Below are positions 29,926 to 37,745 of a stretch of DNA of 42,549 nucleotides, one piece after another. The stretch is taken from positions 1 through 42,549 of IMG/VR virus record IMGVR_UViG_3300018080_000288. One strand, given 5' to 3'. The DNA is from a virus. Each line of letters begins with the position of its first letter. Positions within the stretch are counted from its first letter, which is position 1. The translations under genes and the position numbers were made by a program. The notes beneath the pieces are model-generated. The model was not told the DNA's origin and searched no databases. It worked only from the letters and a program-made list of their open reading frames with translations.

Positions 29926-30948
29926 TTACAACGATTCTTCGCTCGTGACCGCTTCGCTCGCGACTTCCGGCGTGATTGTGCAAGCGGACGACAGGTTATC
30001 CCCGGCCGGGTTCGACCGTGTGACCCCGAGCTTCCCTTGCGTCAAGACATACTTCGTCGTGACGGTCGAGTCTTGCAGATACTTGAACCATAGGGTTTCG
30101 TCCTTGTTCTGCAAGAGAGGATCATCGATGTTCGTTTCGAGGTACGCCGTAAAGGACCCCTGAGACACGGACGAAGACGCGGCCCCGATCGACCCGCCGT
30201 AAATCTGAACACTCGATACGGAATGAGCATTCTCGGCCGGAACGAAGTCGGCGACCTTCGAAAGCGCCCCGAAGATCGGCGTATAATACCGGATGTAAAC
30301 CGCCTTTGTGACGGGTCCGGTATGGTTCACCATGAGCGCGACATCGAAGGTGATCCCCGCGGCCCCGAGAACGAGATTCGACACAGAAGAGTAATTGATC
30401 TGCCATGTCGGATAATCGTATCGCTCGCGGTGAACGTTCGGGACGGAGAAGATTTCATCCGCCGTGATGACCGCGGCCCCGGATGCGGAAAGGCGAACTT
30501 GCGCGACCTCAATCGATGTCGCCGGGATCAAGGGCGGTCCGCCGTCCGCGCCCCGGGTTTCCGAAAACGAGGTCCCGTCCGTCCCGGCAACGACGGCGAT
30601 CGACCCCCCCGAGTTGACGGTGATCGAGTTGATAATGTGCGTGTCGGCCGGGGTCGCTCGCGTGAGCGATTCATCCGTCACGCCGGACACGGACGTTTCA
30701 ACCCCCGAAAGATAACACTTCCCGGCCGACACGTCGCAAACGTCATTCGACCCGGAGTCGGGGACCGACACGGTCAACCCGTTGATGATTCCGTTCGGAC
30801 GGACGATCGGAGCAAAACCGCTTTTCTTCGAGAAAAGATGGTCCCCCGAATTGTACGTCAAGTGATCCCCGGAATCGGTCAAGGCGACGTAATCTTGAAA
30901 CGTCTGTCCGAATTCCATGTAAAGCAGAGCATTTTCCGCGCTTGGCAT
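29926..30948 (-). CDS. Major tail protein (tube)
   Basis: 340 aa, beta-rich throughout, located between the tail-completion gene and the chaperones. N-terminus MPSAENALLYMEFGQTFQDYVALTDSGDHLT; C-terminal part LWFKYLQDSTVTTKYVLTQGKLGVTRSNPAGDN. No family name by eye, but position, length and composition are those of a siphophage tube protein. GGAGGGAACAGACA precedes the ATG. It is followed by 136 bases with a GTCCCGAGGGAC palindrome (29860-29871). Confidence 0.75.
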   Translation of the reverse strand: MPSAENALLYMEFGQTFQDYVALTDSGDHLTYNSGDHLFSKKSGFAPIVRPNGIINGLTVSVPDSGSNDVCDVSAGKCYLSGVETSVSGVTDESLTRATPADTHIINSITVNSGGSIAVVAGTDGTSFSETRGADGGPPLIPATSIEVAQVRLSASGAAVITADEIFSVPNVHRERYDYPTWQINYSSVSNLVLGAAGITFDVALMVNHTGPVTKAVYIRYYTPIFGALSKVADFVPAENAHSVSSVQIYGGSIGAASSSVSQGSFTAYLETNIDDPLLQNKDETLWFKYLQDSTVTTKYVLTQGKLGVTRSNPAGDNLSSACTITPEVASEAVTSEESL

Positions 30949-30972
30949 TGTCTGTTCCCTCCGATTTACTTG

Positions 30973-31683
30973 TTACGGTTGAGAGTAAGGGTCCCCCGCT
31001 TTTGTTTGATAGTTGACCTGAAAGAACGCCGAACAACCCGTCAACGTGTCGTCTTCCTCGGGATAATCCGTCGGACCGCCCTCGATGTAACGGACGCCGT
31101 CCGCAAGATCCGAGGTCAACGTCGTGACCGCCTTTTCGCCGGACGGGGGACCCGCGATCGTCGCGATGTCGAGATTCGCGCCGACCTTCAAGGTTTCCGC
31201 CTGGAAGGTCCCGGACAAGCGCCGCAACGTGAAGGACCCGGCCGCGTCGCCGCCCGCCCATGAACCCGAATCGACTTGAATCGCCTCAATGTATCCCGTC
31301 GCCCCTCCCGTTTCCCCCTCGATTGTGTCCCCGACTTGCGGTTCGTAGGTTCCGCCGTCCGTGAACGAAAGCGTCCAGGTGATCGCCGTCATGATCTCGA
31401 TCATGTCCCCGAGAAGTTGTTCCGCGATGACCGAGGGGTTTGTCGTTCCGTGCGCCGCCCGCCCTTCGACCTTGATCACCATTGAATGTTGAACCGCGCT
31501 TTGAATGTGTTCCGCCGTTTCCGCTTGCGGGAGAACGTTCAACCCGGGGATCCCGGCCGGGTTCATGCTCGCCCGCGAAACGTTCGCCCCCGAAGAAAGA
31601 TTGAAGCCCTTCGTCGTGAGAACGGACGCGAGGCGGGTCGCGATTGCCGCGATGATCTGTTCTCGGATCGTGTCGGTTGCCAT
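30973..31683 (-). CDS. Tail terminator-like protein with inserted domain
   Basis: 236 aa. The first 100 residues (IREQIIAAIATRLASVL...HIQSAVQHSMVIKVEGRAA...ITWTLSF) and the last 40 (VRYIEGGPTDYPEEDDTLTGCSAFFQVNYQT) match the usual layout of tail terminator/completion proteins. Between them, about residues 104-178, is an extra beta-rich domain (GETGGATGYIEAIQVDSGSWAGGDAAGSFTLRRLSGTFQ) similar to modules found in other phage structural proteins. The stop of the upstream gene and this start are two bases apart. Confidence 0.68.
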   Translation of the reverse strand: MATDTIREQIIAAIATRLASVLTTKGFNLSSGANVSRASMNPAGIPGLNVLPQAETAEHIQSAVQHSMVIKVEGRAAHGTTNPSVIAEQLLGDMIEIMTAITWTLSFTDGGTYEPQVGDTIEGETGGATGYIEAIQVDSGSWAGGDAAGSFTLRRLSGTFQAETLKVGANLDIATIAGPPSGEKAVTTLTSDLADGVRYIEGGPTDYPEEDDTLTGCSAFFQVNYQTKAGDPYSQP

Positions 31684-31684
31684 C

Positions 31685-32332
31685 TTAGAGAATCCCCCCG
31701 AGTCGTTGATCGATCAGGCGATCGACTTCCTTTCGAAAGACTTCCTCGCCCCGTTGCGCCGCCTTCTTTACCCCGTCGCCGTCGTCAAGCATTTGCGCCG
31801 CGGTGAACCCTCGAAGATGTTCGACCGGCAAACGGTATTTGTGACCCATCGCCCGGAATTGACGGTCCGAATAAGACCGGGTTGATCCCGGGAATTTCCC
31901 CGCGTGTTCGCGCCAGAAGATACCCTCGGCCGATGAATTCCAAAACTTCGACTTGAAGGCGTGTTTCAAGGTCATCTTCGCGCCGCGCCGCTCCCAAACG
32001 TTGACCCCCTTTTTCGTGACCGTGTGCTTGAATTGAGTATAACGGAGTCCCGGTTGACCTTCCGCGTAAAGCATCGCGACGGGAGCATACATATTCCGAA
32101 CGAGCGCGATTTTCAGTTTGTCGGACCTCTTCCAATGACTCGCCCCGGTGAATAGGTCCCTTTTCTTGACTGTGAACCTCGACGTGATATGTTTCGCCGC
32201 TTCCGTCCGCGCCGCCTTGACCCCCTTGTTCGCCGCCGCCTTGATGATCTTCGGCATTTCCCGGGACAGTTCGTTCAACGGTTGTCGAACCGCTTCAAGT
32301 CCCTTTATCTCGACCCTGATCGCGTCCGGCAT
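31685..32332 (-). CDS. Minor tail/head-tail protein (gpZ or HK97 gp10-like)
   Basis: 215 aa. IRVEIKGLEAVRQPLNELSREMPKIIKAAANKGVKAARTEAAKHITSRFTVKKRDLF is typical of the gp10/gpZ-type neck proteins, which begin with strand-helix and a lysine-rich segment. The C-terminus is a helix (KAAQRGEEVFRKEVDRLIDQRLGGIL). It precedes the tail terminator, as usual. Confidence 0.75.
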   Translation of the reverse strand: MPDAIRVEIKGLEAVRQPLNELSREMPKIIKAAANKGVKAARTEAAKHITSRFTVKKRDLFTGASHWKRSDKLKIALVRNMYAPVAMLYAEGQPGLRYTQFKHTVTKKGVNVWERRGAKMTLKHAFKSKFWNSSAEGIFWREHAGKFPGSTRSYSDRQFRAMGHKYRLPVEHLRGFTAAQMLDDGDGVKKAAQRGEEVFRKEVDRLIDQRLGGIL

Positions 32333-32335
32333 GGT

Positions 32336-32494
32336 TCATTCATCCGTGTGAATTTTTCGTCCTTCGTTGTCGTAAATTTGATTCCCTGTTTGATCGAGAA
32401 TCGGTTCGTCGTCCCCCTCGATCGGATCCAGGGTTGAAGAAAAAACTCGTTCCGCGATCACTCGGACCGCGGGGATTCTGGATTCACAAGCCAT
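32336..32494 (-). CDS. Small hypothetical protein in the connector block
   Basis: 52 aa, MACESRIPAVRVIAERVFSS then an acidic tail ending in GRKIHTDE. The ATG follows the previous stop by two bases; GGGGAACG lies upstream. It fills the only gap in an otherwise coupled run, which supports it as a gene. Function unknown. Confidence 0.55.
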   Translation of the reverse strand: MACESRIPAVRVIAERVFSSTLDPIEGDDEPILDQTGNQIYDNEGRKIHTDE

Positions 32495-32496
32495 CG

Positions 32497-32817
32497 TTAA
32501 GCGTTCCCCGAAAACAAGAAAACATCATACGACTTGTCCGCGTCAAAAGAGGCGGGCGTAAACTGAATAGAGTCCGCCCAGGCGGTCACGGAAACGAGAT
32601 AGTCCGTCGCGTCGGTCATGTCGATTGAATCAACGGTGATATATGAATCCGACCCGGGCGTCCGAATGCCGATCGATAAAGTCCCGGCCGAAGGCGTCGC
32701 GGAAACTTCAAGATGAATTTGTGTAATGTGATGTCCCGGTTCCAGGTCGAGCGCGAAAGCGCCGTCCGCTTGTGTTTTTCCCGTGACGGATTGCCTCTTG
32801 TTCGGAAGAAGACTCAT
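32497..32817 (-). CDS. Beta-rich structural protein
   Basis: 106 aa, strands HHITQIHLEVSATPSAGTLSIGIRT and DYLVSVTAWADSIQFTPASF suggest a small jelly-roll. Probably a head or neck surface protein. AGGGGGTTCAA precedes the ATG. Confidence 0.65.
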   Translation of the reverse strand: MSLLPNKRQSVTGKTQADGAFALDLEPGHHITQIHLEVSATPSAGTLSIGIRTPGSDSYITVDSIDMTDATDYLVSVTAWADSIQFTPASFDADKSYDVFLFSGNA

Positions 32818-32826
32818 TTGAACCCC

Positions 32827-33126
32827 CTATTTGACCGCAACGGTCAAGAACCATCGGTCCCGATTCGTAACGAACTTGACCTTGTATTCCGTCCCGTCGA
32901 TCGTGAACGTTTCATCCCTTGCCGGTTCCGCCGCAAGGTCCGCCTTCAAGAACGTGATCTCGCGCCGGACCTGTTCCATTTGTCCCTCGCCGCCGACGGG
33001 TTCCGCTTCGTCCTCTTCCGTGAACTCGACTTGAAGCGTCACGGGATCGCCGACGGCCGGTTGAAAGACCGCGGAATCCGAGAAGTTGTCCCGGATGTTT
33101 TCCGCTTGTCGATCGAGCATTCCCAT
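32827..33126 (-). CDS. Head-tail joining protein (lambda FII/gp-like)
   Basis: 99 aa. MLDRQAENIRDNFSDSAVFQP, then beta strands ending FTIDGTEYKVKFVTNRDRWFLTVAV, which is the pattern of the small ATP-binding-sugar-transporter-like head-tail joining family. A second ATG six bases in is possible. Confidence 0.7.
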   Translation of the reverse strand: MGMLDRQAENIRDNFSDSAVFQPAVGDPVTLQVEFTEEDEAEPVGGEGQMEQVRREITFLKADLAAEPARDETFTIDGTEYKVKFVTNRDRWFLTVAVK

Positions 33127-33129
33127 TTT

Positions 33130-33846
33130 TTACAATTCCCCGGCGTAAAGAACATAAGGTTCGTAAAGCGGTTTCCCGTCCGTGAATTTCAAATACGTCA
33201 TGTCCCCCCGGGAGTGTGCAAAATGGATCCATCGGTCCTTGACGTGCTTCCGAAAAATCTCCGGTTGCGGAGCGATCGTCGGCGTCTTGTGCATGAAGGA
33301 CCGGACCCTTTCTTCGAACTCGACGGTCCCCTCGGGGACTTCCCATTCGTTCGACGGCCCGAACTTCCGTTCGTATTCCGTGCAAGCCCTTTTCAATGCG
33401 ACCCGGACTTGAGGTCCGATATATTTTGTTATCATCTCGCGAATGAGTTCGTAACAGGTTTCCCCCTTCTTCAATCCTTCGTTGTACCAATACCCCCCGT
33501 AATTCCTGTTCACGTCCTCGCGGATCTCGATTCCGCATTTGCAAGGGAACCCTTCGAGTTGTTGTTGAATGTCGCAAAGCTGAAAGAGTTCTTCGACCGT
33601 CTTCGGGACGACAACGACCTTGTAACATTCCGCGCAGTATGACGGAAGGATCCCGAACCGCTTGAAAATAATGTCGTTGTGAAAGTAACAATCCGTCCCC
33701 GGCGGATGCCAGTAAACCCAAGGCGTCCGCGGTTCGCCGACCGCCGCGAGGCGATCGAGTTTCATTGTGTCCGCCCTCCAATACCACGACCCCCCGTCAA
33801 CGAGCGGTTGAAGCGATTCAACGATGTCGATCTTTTCGAAGTCCAT
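33130..33846 (-). CDS. Cysteine-containing hypothetical protein in the structural block
   Basis: 238 aa. Contains YCAECYKVVVVPKTVEELFQLCDIQQQLEGFPCKCGIEI, then NRNYGGYWYNEGLKKGETCYELIREMITKYIG and RACTEYERKFG, eight cysteines in all, suggesting a metal site. It reads like a cytoplasmic enzyme or metal-binding protein and not like a virion protein. It sits between connector genes and the exported capsid-side protein, where phages often carry extra genes. AAAGGGGAAAGA precedes the ATG. Not recognised. Confidence 0.65.
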   Translation of the reverse strand: MDFEKIDIVESLQPLVDGGSWYWRADTMKLDRLAAVGEPRTPWVYWHPPGTDCYFHNDIIFKRFGILPSYCAECYKVVVVPKTVEELFQLCDIQQQLEGFPCKCGIEIREDVNRNYGGYWYNEGLKKGETCYELIREMITKYIGPQVRVALKRACTEYERKFGPSNEWEVPEGTVEFEERVRSFMHKTPTIAPQPEIFRKHVKDRWIHFAHSRGDMTYLKFTDGKPLYEPYVLYAGEL

Positions 33847-33954
33847 TCTTTCCCCTTTGTTCGAAAAGGGCGGGGATCCCCGAAGGATGGAACGGAACCG
33901 ACGCCGCCCAAAACGCCGGAAAGGGGAAGACACCCCCCGGGGTCCCGCCGTGAA

Positions 33955-34737
33955 TTAGAGTCCCGAGGCGTGAACGTAATAGTTGACACGGACCGAAAGA
34001 GTCGTGTCGGCCGAAGCGTTCCCCGCGAATTCATCATTCGGGTTGTAAAGCTGTAAGGCGTTGTTGACGATGTCCGCGGCCGCGTCCGTCGGAAGCGTCG
34101 CCGCAACGACAAGCGCCATTTGATCAGCGGTCGCGTCAATGAATCCGGTACACTCGATAGAAGCGGTCACGTCCCCCCCGCCGGTCGCGTACTCGATAAC
34201 GAGGTTGTCGTCCGTTTCCGTCAATGCCTCGGATCCATAGTCGAGGATCAGAACCGCCGAAACAAATTCGATGAAATAACCGGCCCCGGGAGCGGCGACA
34301 AGGGTTTTCGGCGTTCCGTTGAGCGCCTTGATTTCAGCGTTCGAAACGGCGACGGTTGCCGAATAGAGTTTTGCCTCTCCGCTTCCGAACCCGACATACG
34401 CGCAATCGTCCATCGTCATGTCTTGACAGGTCACGTCCGACCAATCGATCGCGTCGTCATCGATGGAATCGTCTTCGAGGTTTTCCCCGTCGGCGAATCC
34501 GCGGGTTGTTCCGGTTTGATCCGTGTAATAAACCTTCGTTGTTACTCCGTCAACGGCCGCATGAAGGCGAGCGACATCCGCGCCCGGGGTCCCGACCGTC
34601 GTTTGTTCAACGAGGTCAACGACGCCTCGAACAAGGTAGTTCGTCCCCCTTACATCCCAATACGCCGCGTAAGCGATCGCGGCCCCGATCAAGACGATCG
34701 CGATCGGGACGGCGAAGAACATTTTTCGGAATTTCAT
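33955..34737 (-). CDS. Exported protein with virion-like beta domain
   Basis: 260 aa. A Sec signal peptide (MKFRKMFFAVPIAIVLIGAAIAYAAYW) is followed by an acidic linker (ENLEDDSIDDDAIDWSD) and, from about residue 125, a beta-rich domain (SATVAVSNAEIKALNGTPKTLVAAPGAGYFIEFVSAVLILDYG...LSVRVNYYVHASG) of a type usually seen in phage surface proteins. It lies right after the major capsid gene. Its export signal means it probably is not a capsid decoration. GGGGACAAGAACG precedes the ATG. Confidence 0.7.
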   Translation of the reverse strand: MKFRKMFFAVPIAIVLIGAAIAYAAYWDVRGTNYLVRGVVDLVEQTTVGTPGADVARLHAAVDGVTTKVYYTDQTGTTRGFADGENLEDDSIDDDAIDWSDVTCQDMTMDDCAYVGFGSGEAKLYSATVAVSNAEIKALNGTPKTLVAAPGAGYFIEFVSAVLILDYGSEALTETDDNLVIEYATGGGDVTASIECTGFIDATADQMALVVAATLPTDAAADIVNNALQLYNPNDEFAGNASADTTLSVRVNYYVHASGL

Positions 34738-34779
34738 CGTTCTTGTCCCCCTTGTATGAAAGGGATTCCGATCCGAGGA

Positions 34780-34842
34780 CGGGTTCGGGCGTCTTGCGCC
34801 TCACAAGGAACCGGCGTCTTGCGCTCAACGTCCCCGAACCGG
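34780..34842 (-). repeat. Hairpin with two 12-base direct repeats after the capsid gene
   Basis: Outer stem GGTTCGGG/CCCGAACC (34833-34840 and 34782-34789). Inside lie two copies of GCGCAAGACGCC (34788-34799 and 34813-34824). The structure sits between the major capsid stop and the next start; a terminator or mRNA-stabilising element is likely. Confidence 0.55.
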
Positions 34843-34853
34843 AAACCGATCGT

Positions 34854-35804
34854 TTACGTTATGACCGTGTCGATCAGGTAAGCGGCGTCCGTGCAAATCG
34901 CCCGGGACTGATCGGAGGTTTCGACCTCGATCCACTCGCCGCCGCCGCCCTTCTCTTCGTCCCGATACGTCCGAACCTTGTAACCGACCGCCGTTGACAT
35001 CTGATTCCAACGGAAGGTTTTCCAGGCGGACATATCTTCGAGGGAAGCATCCTCGGAAGCGTAAGCGAGGACGACATCCTTCCCCCAAATGTACGAAAAG
35101 GACGCCGTCTGTCCCTTGTTTGCGGTGTTCCGCTTTGCCTTTCCGACGTGAAGCCGATCGACCTCGAACAGTTCGGCGACAAGCTGTTGAGTCACCATCG
35201 CCGGGTTCGCGTTCGTGGATCCGCCGGACACGCGGTCAAGAATCTGCGGATGTTGTTTCAGTTTCGACCATACTTCCGCGCCCATGAAACAGACGTTCGG
35301 TTCCATGAAACACGCTTGACGGCCGGTTTCGATCGCCCCGAGGGGATCGCTTGTCGCGAATTGATCCCATCGATCGCCGCCGGAAAGCTGTGTTCTGTAC
35401 CCGGCCGCATAGTTCGCGTATGTCGTCGTCAGGAGCATGACGAGGACTTCCAGGTCCAGAAGCAAAAGATCGGTAATGAACCGGGTCGTCCGTTGCCGCG
35501 GGTTCATGCCCGGGTCGGCGTTCCCGACCGTTGCGTCCGCGAGGAATTCACGAAGCGCCCGATCCTTGCAATAATAGTTGTCGGTTGACTTCGACCATTC
35601 GACCTCGTTCGCGGTATCCTTCGGCCCGCGGATCGTTTCGGGAATGGTGAAGCGGTCCTTCTTCTCGAACGTGTTGAAAAGATCGCTCTTGTTCCCGACA
35701 CGCACAACGGGAGACACAAGATCCGCGATCAATTTCGCGTTCGAATACTCGACCGCAAAGTTCGAAAGCGGTCGATCGACGTGAAGATCAGTCGGATTCG
35801 GCAT
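34854..35804 (-). CDS. Major capsid protein
   Basis: 316 aa. Order (protease, decoration, this gene) and length fit an HK97-fold major capsid protein. Motifs include VVRVGNKSDLFNTFEKKDRFTIPETIRGPKDTANEVEWSKSTDNYYCKDRALREFLAD in the N-terminal arm region and WGKDVVLAYASEDASLEDMSAWKTFRWNQ near the C-terminus, as in a capsid subfamily found in many siphophages. Not similar to lambda gpE by eye. GGAGGGAACAAACA precedes the ATG. Confidence 0.88.
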   Translation of the reverse strand: MPNPTDLHVDRPLSNFAVEYSNAKLIADLVSPVVRVGNKSDLFNTFEKKDRFTIPETIRGPKDTANEVEWSKSTDNYYCKDRALREFLADATVGNADPGMNPRQRTTRFITDLLLLDLEVLVMLLTTTYANYAAGYRTQLSGGDRWDQFATSDPLGAIETGRQACFMEPNVCFMGAEVWSKLKQHPQILDRVSGGSTNANPAMVTQQLVAELFEVDRLHVGKAKRNTANKGQTASFSYIWGKDVVLAYASEDASLEDMSAWKTFRWNQMSTAVGYKVRTYRDEEKGGGGEWIEVETSDQSRAICTDAAYLIDTVIT

Positions 35805-35871
35805 TGTTTGTTCCCTCCGGTTATTTCACAAAAAAGGTTGACGTTTCGCGCCGGACTTCGACTCGCCGCGA

Positions 35872-36285
35872 TCAGGTCGTCGAAATCGTGTTCGGACCCA
35901 GGAGTTTGACTTCGATCAAGTCGTCGTCGGCGGTTGACGCTTCCATCGCTTGACAGAAATAACGCGCTTCGTCCGCCGAAACCTTGACGCCGTGATAGTT
36001 GGAGTTCGACCCGAGAAGGTCGCCGATCGCGATGTTCGAGGACGCCGCGTCAACCCGCAAGAGGGTTGTCCCCTCGGTTGCGATTTCCGCCTCGTATCCG
36101 GCCGCGGCCGGGGCGTTCTGCAAAACCCCTGCACCATGACCGGCGGAAGACGTGTCAACGTAATCGACGTTCCCGTCCGTGTCGAGTTTCATCGCGTGAT
36201 ACTGATAGGACGAAAGATCCCTCGCGGCCCCGCGAGTGATCAGTCCCGACGGTTTGGCCTGGACGCCTCCTGCCGCATTTCCCAT
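35872..36285 (-). CDS. Head decoration protein, DUF2190-like
   Basis: 137 aa, small and beta-rich, with GVLQNAPAAAGYEAEIATEGTTLLRVDAASSNIAIGDLLGSN, the turn-rich pattern of DUF2190 proteins, which decorate or stabilise phage heads. Located between protease and capsid genes, as gpD is in lambda. GGAGGGTTCAAATC precedes the ATG. Confidence 0.78.
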   Translation of the reverse strand: MGNAAGGVQAKPSGLITRGAARDLSSYQYHAMKLDTDGNVDYVDTSSAGHGAGVLQNAPAAAGYEAEIATEGTTLLRVDAASSNIAIGDLLGSNSNYHGVKVSADEARYFCQAMEASTADDDLIEVKLLGPNTISTT

Positions 36286-36353
36286 GATTTGAACCCTCCG
36301 AATTTTACGGGTTGTTCACCCTTTGGTTGATGATCCTCTTCCTTGCCTCTTTG

Positions 36354-36881
36354 TTACTTGCCGTCGTACATCTTCGCGAGTTCGGGGTGTTCCTTGCAAG
36401 CCCGATTGAACGCCTCTTCGAAGGTTATCCCTTCGGCGCTCTGTTTCTCGGTTGCGATTTCCGCGAGTTTGTCGCCCGCCTCGCGCTTGTCCTTCGCGGT
36501 GATCTTGCCGGTCCCGGCCCCGTCGTCGCCGTTGAGGTTGTCCCCCATGCTTCCCGCATCGTCCCCGGCCATCCCGTCAAGGCCGTCTTTCGCCTTCTTC
36601 TTCTGATCGGCGAGGATTTGCTTTCTCGCTTCGTCGGCGGACACGCCGTCCTTGATCAGTTTTTCAACGAGTTCGCCTTGACCCTCGAAGGCCGCCTCGC
36701 GGATTTCCTCGATCCGGGTCCGCTCTTTCTCCGCGCCGGTCCGCTCGCCCTCGGTCCGGGCGTCGTCGGCGATCTCCGGGAAGCGTTTCGCCGCGTCTTC
36801 CTTCGTGACCTCATTTCTTCCGATCTCGATCACTTCGTCGTAAACAGACCGGAAATCTTTCTTGAGTTCGTTCATGTCCAT
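36354..36881 (-). CDS. Internal scaffold frame within the protease gene
   Basis: In-frame internal ATG at codon 289 of the protease gene, with GAGGGG eight bases upstream. It would give a 175-aa acidic helical protein (MDMNELKKDFRSVYDEVIEI...), like lambda Nu3, which is made from an internal start in gene C and acts as capsid scaffold. Confidence 0.72.
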   Translation of the reverse strand: MDMNELKKDFRSVYDEVIEIGRNEVTKEDAAKRFPEIADDARTEGERTGAEKERTRIEEIREAAFEGQGELVEKLIKDGVSADEARKQILADQKKKAKDGLDGMAGDDAGSMGDNLNGDDGAGTGKITAKDKREAGDKLAEIATEKQSAEGITFEEAFNRACKEHPELAKMYDGK

Positions 36882-37745
36882 GATTCCGACCCCTCTCTTG
36901 ATTTGAGTGTAGGTTTGAACGAGTGACGCCGTTTCGTCAACGAGTCCCCGTTCCTTTGCCTGTTCTGCTATCAAAACCGCCGATTCAAGATCCCGGACCG
37001 CGTCCGGGGACATCCGCCGCGCCGGGGCGACATCCGCGACGAAAATCGAATATATTTCATCGACACGCGCTTGAATATACTTCCGACCCTCTTCGGACAA
37101 CGGTTCAACGTCCGTTCCGATCGCCTTGAACGCGCCGTTGTAAATGTGTGTGACCTTCAATCCGATTCGTTCGAGCAATCGCGAGCGGTCAACGTGTGTC
37201 GCGATAATCCCGATCGACCCGAATTGAGCGGTCGGGGTCCCGATGACTTTGTCCGCCCGGGACCCGATCCAATACGCCGCCGACAACATTTGACCATCGG
37301 AAAAGGCGACGGTCGGTTTCTCGATCGCGCCGATGACATCGGCGAGTTCCTTTGTTCCCGCGACCGTCCCCCCGGGCGAATCAATGTGAAGAAGAATCGC
37401 CTTGATCGCGGTGTTCGATGCCGCTTCGAGAAGTTCCGCGGCGACGGCGTCCGAATCAACCCCGTCGAACAACCATCGCGAGAAACCGCCCATCCGCCGA
37501 CCGATCGGACCCATGAGTTTGAAAATCGCGATCCCGTCTTCGGTGATCTCATAATAAGCGTTCCGCCGAACGTCGCCGTCCGCCTGGACGATCGCCGAAT
37601 CGTTGATCACACGGGGAAGGGATCCCGGCTCGATCGCCCATACAATCGTTTCCCCTTCGCCCGGGTTCACGACGGCCGGGGGATCCGTGTTATCCGAGGT
37701 CACGACCTGGAAGGGCGGATCATTTGTTCCGGGTTCTTTCTTCAT
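36354..37745 (-). CDS. Prohead protease/scaffold, S49 family
   Basis: 463 aa. Residues about 60-280 form an SppA/S49 serine protease: AILLHIDSPGGTVAG, then DGQMLSAAYWIGSRAD with the nucleophile Ser155, and YNGAFKAIGTD with the general base Lys207. The C-terminal 175 residues are charged and helical and act as scaffold, as in lambda gpC. It processes the prohead. GGAGGAACCGAAGA precedes the ATG. Coupled with the portal gene. Confidence 0.92.
   Translation of the reverse strand: MKKEPGTNDPPFQVVTSDNTDPPAVVNPGEGETIVWAIEPGSLPRVINDSAIVQADGDVRRNAYYEITEDGIAIFKLMGPIGRRMGGFSRWLFDGVDSDAVAAELLEAASNTAIKAILLHIDSPGGTVAGTKELADVIGAIEKPTVAFSDGQMLSAAYWIGSRADKVIGTPTAQFGSIGIIATHVDRSRLLERIGLKVTHIYNGAFKAIGTDVEPLSEEGRKYIQARVDEIYSIFVADVAPARRMSPDAVRDLESAVLIAEQAKERGLVDETASLVQTYTQIKRGVGIMDMNELKKDFRSVYDEVIEIGRNEVTKEDAAKRFPEIADDARTEGERTGAEKERTRIEEIREAAFEGQGELVEKLIKDGVSADEARKQILADQKKKAKDGLDGMAGDDAGSMGDNLNGDDGAGTGKITAKDKREAGDKLAEIATEKQSAEGITFEEAFNRACKEHPELAKMYDGK

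Noticed and set aside
36312-36926. 204-aa plus-strand hydrophobic frame
   Set aside because: It is the reverse complement of the charged scaffold part of the protease gene, which yields leucine/valine-rich shadow sequence.
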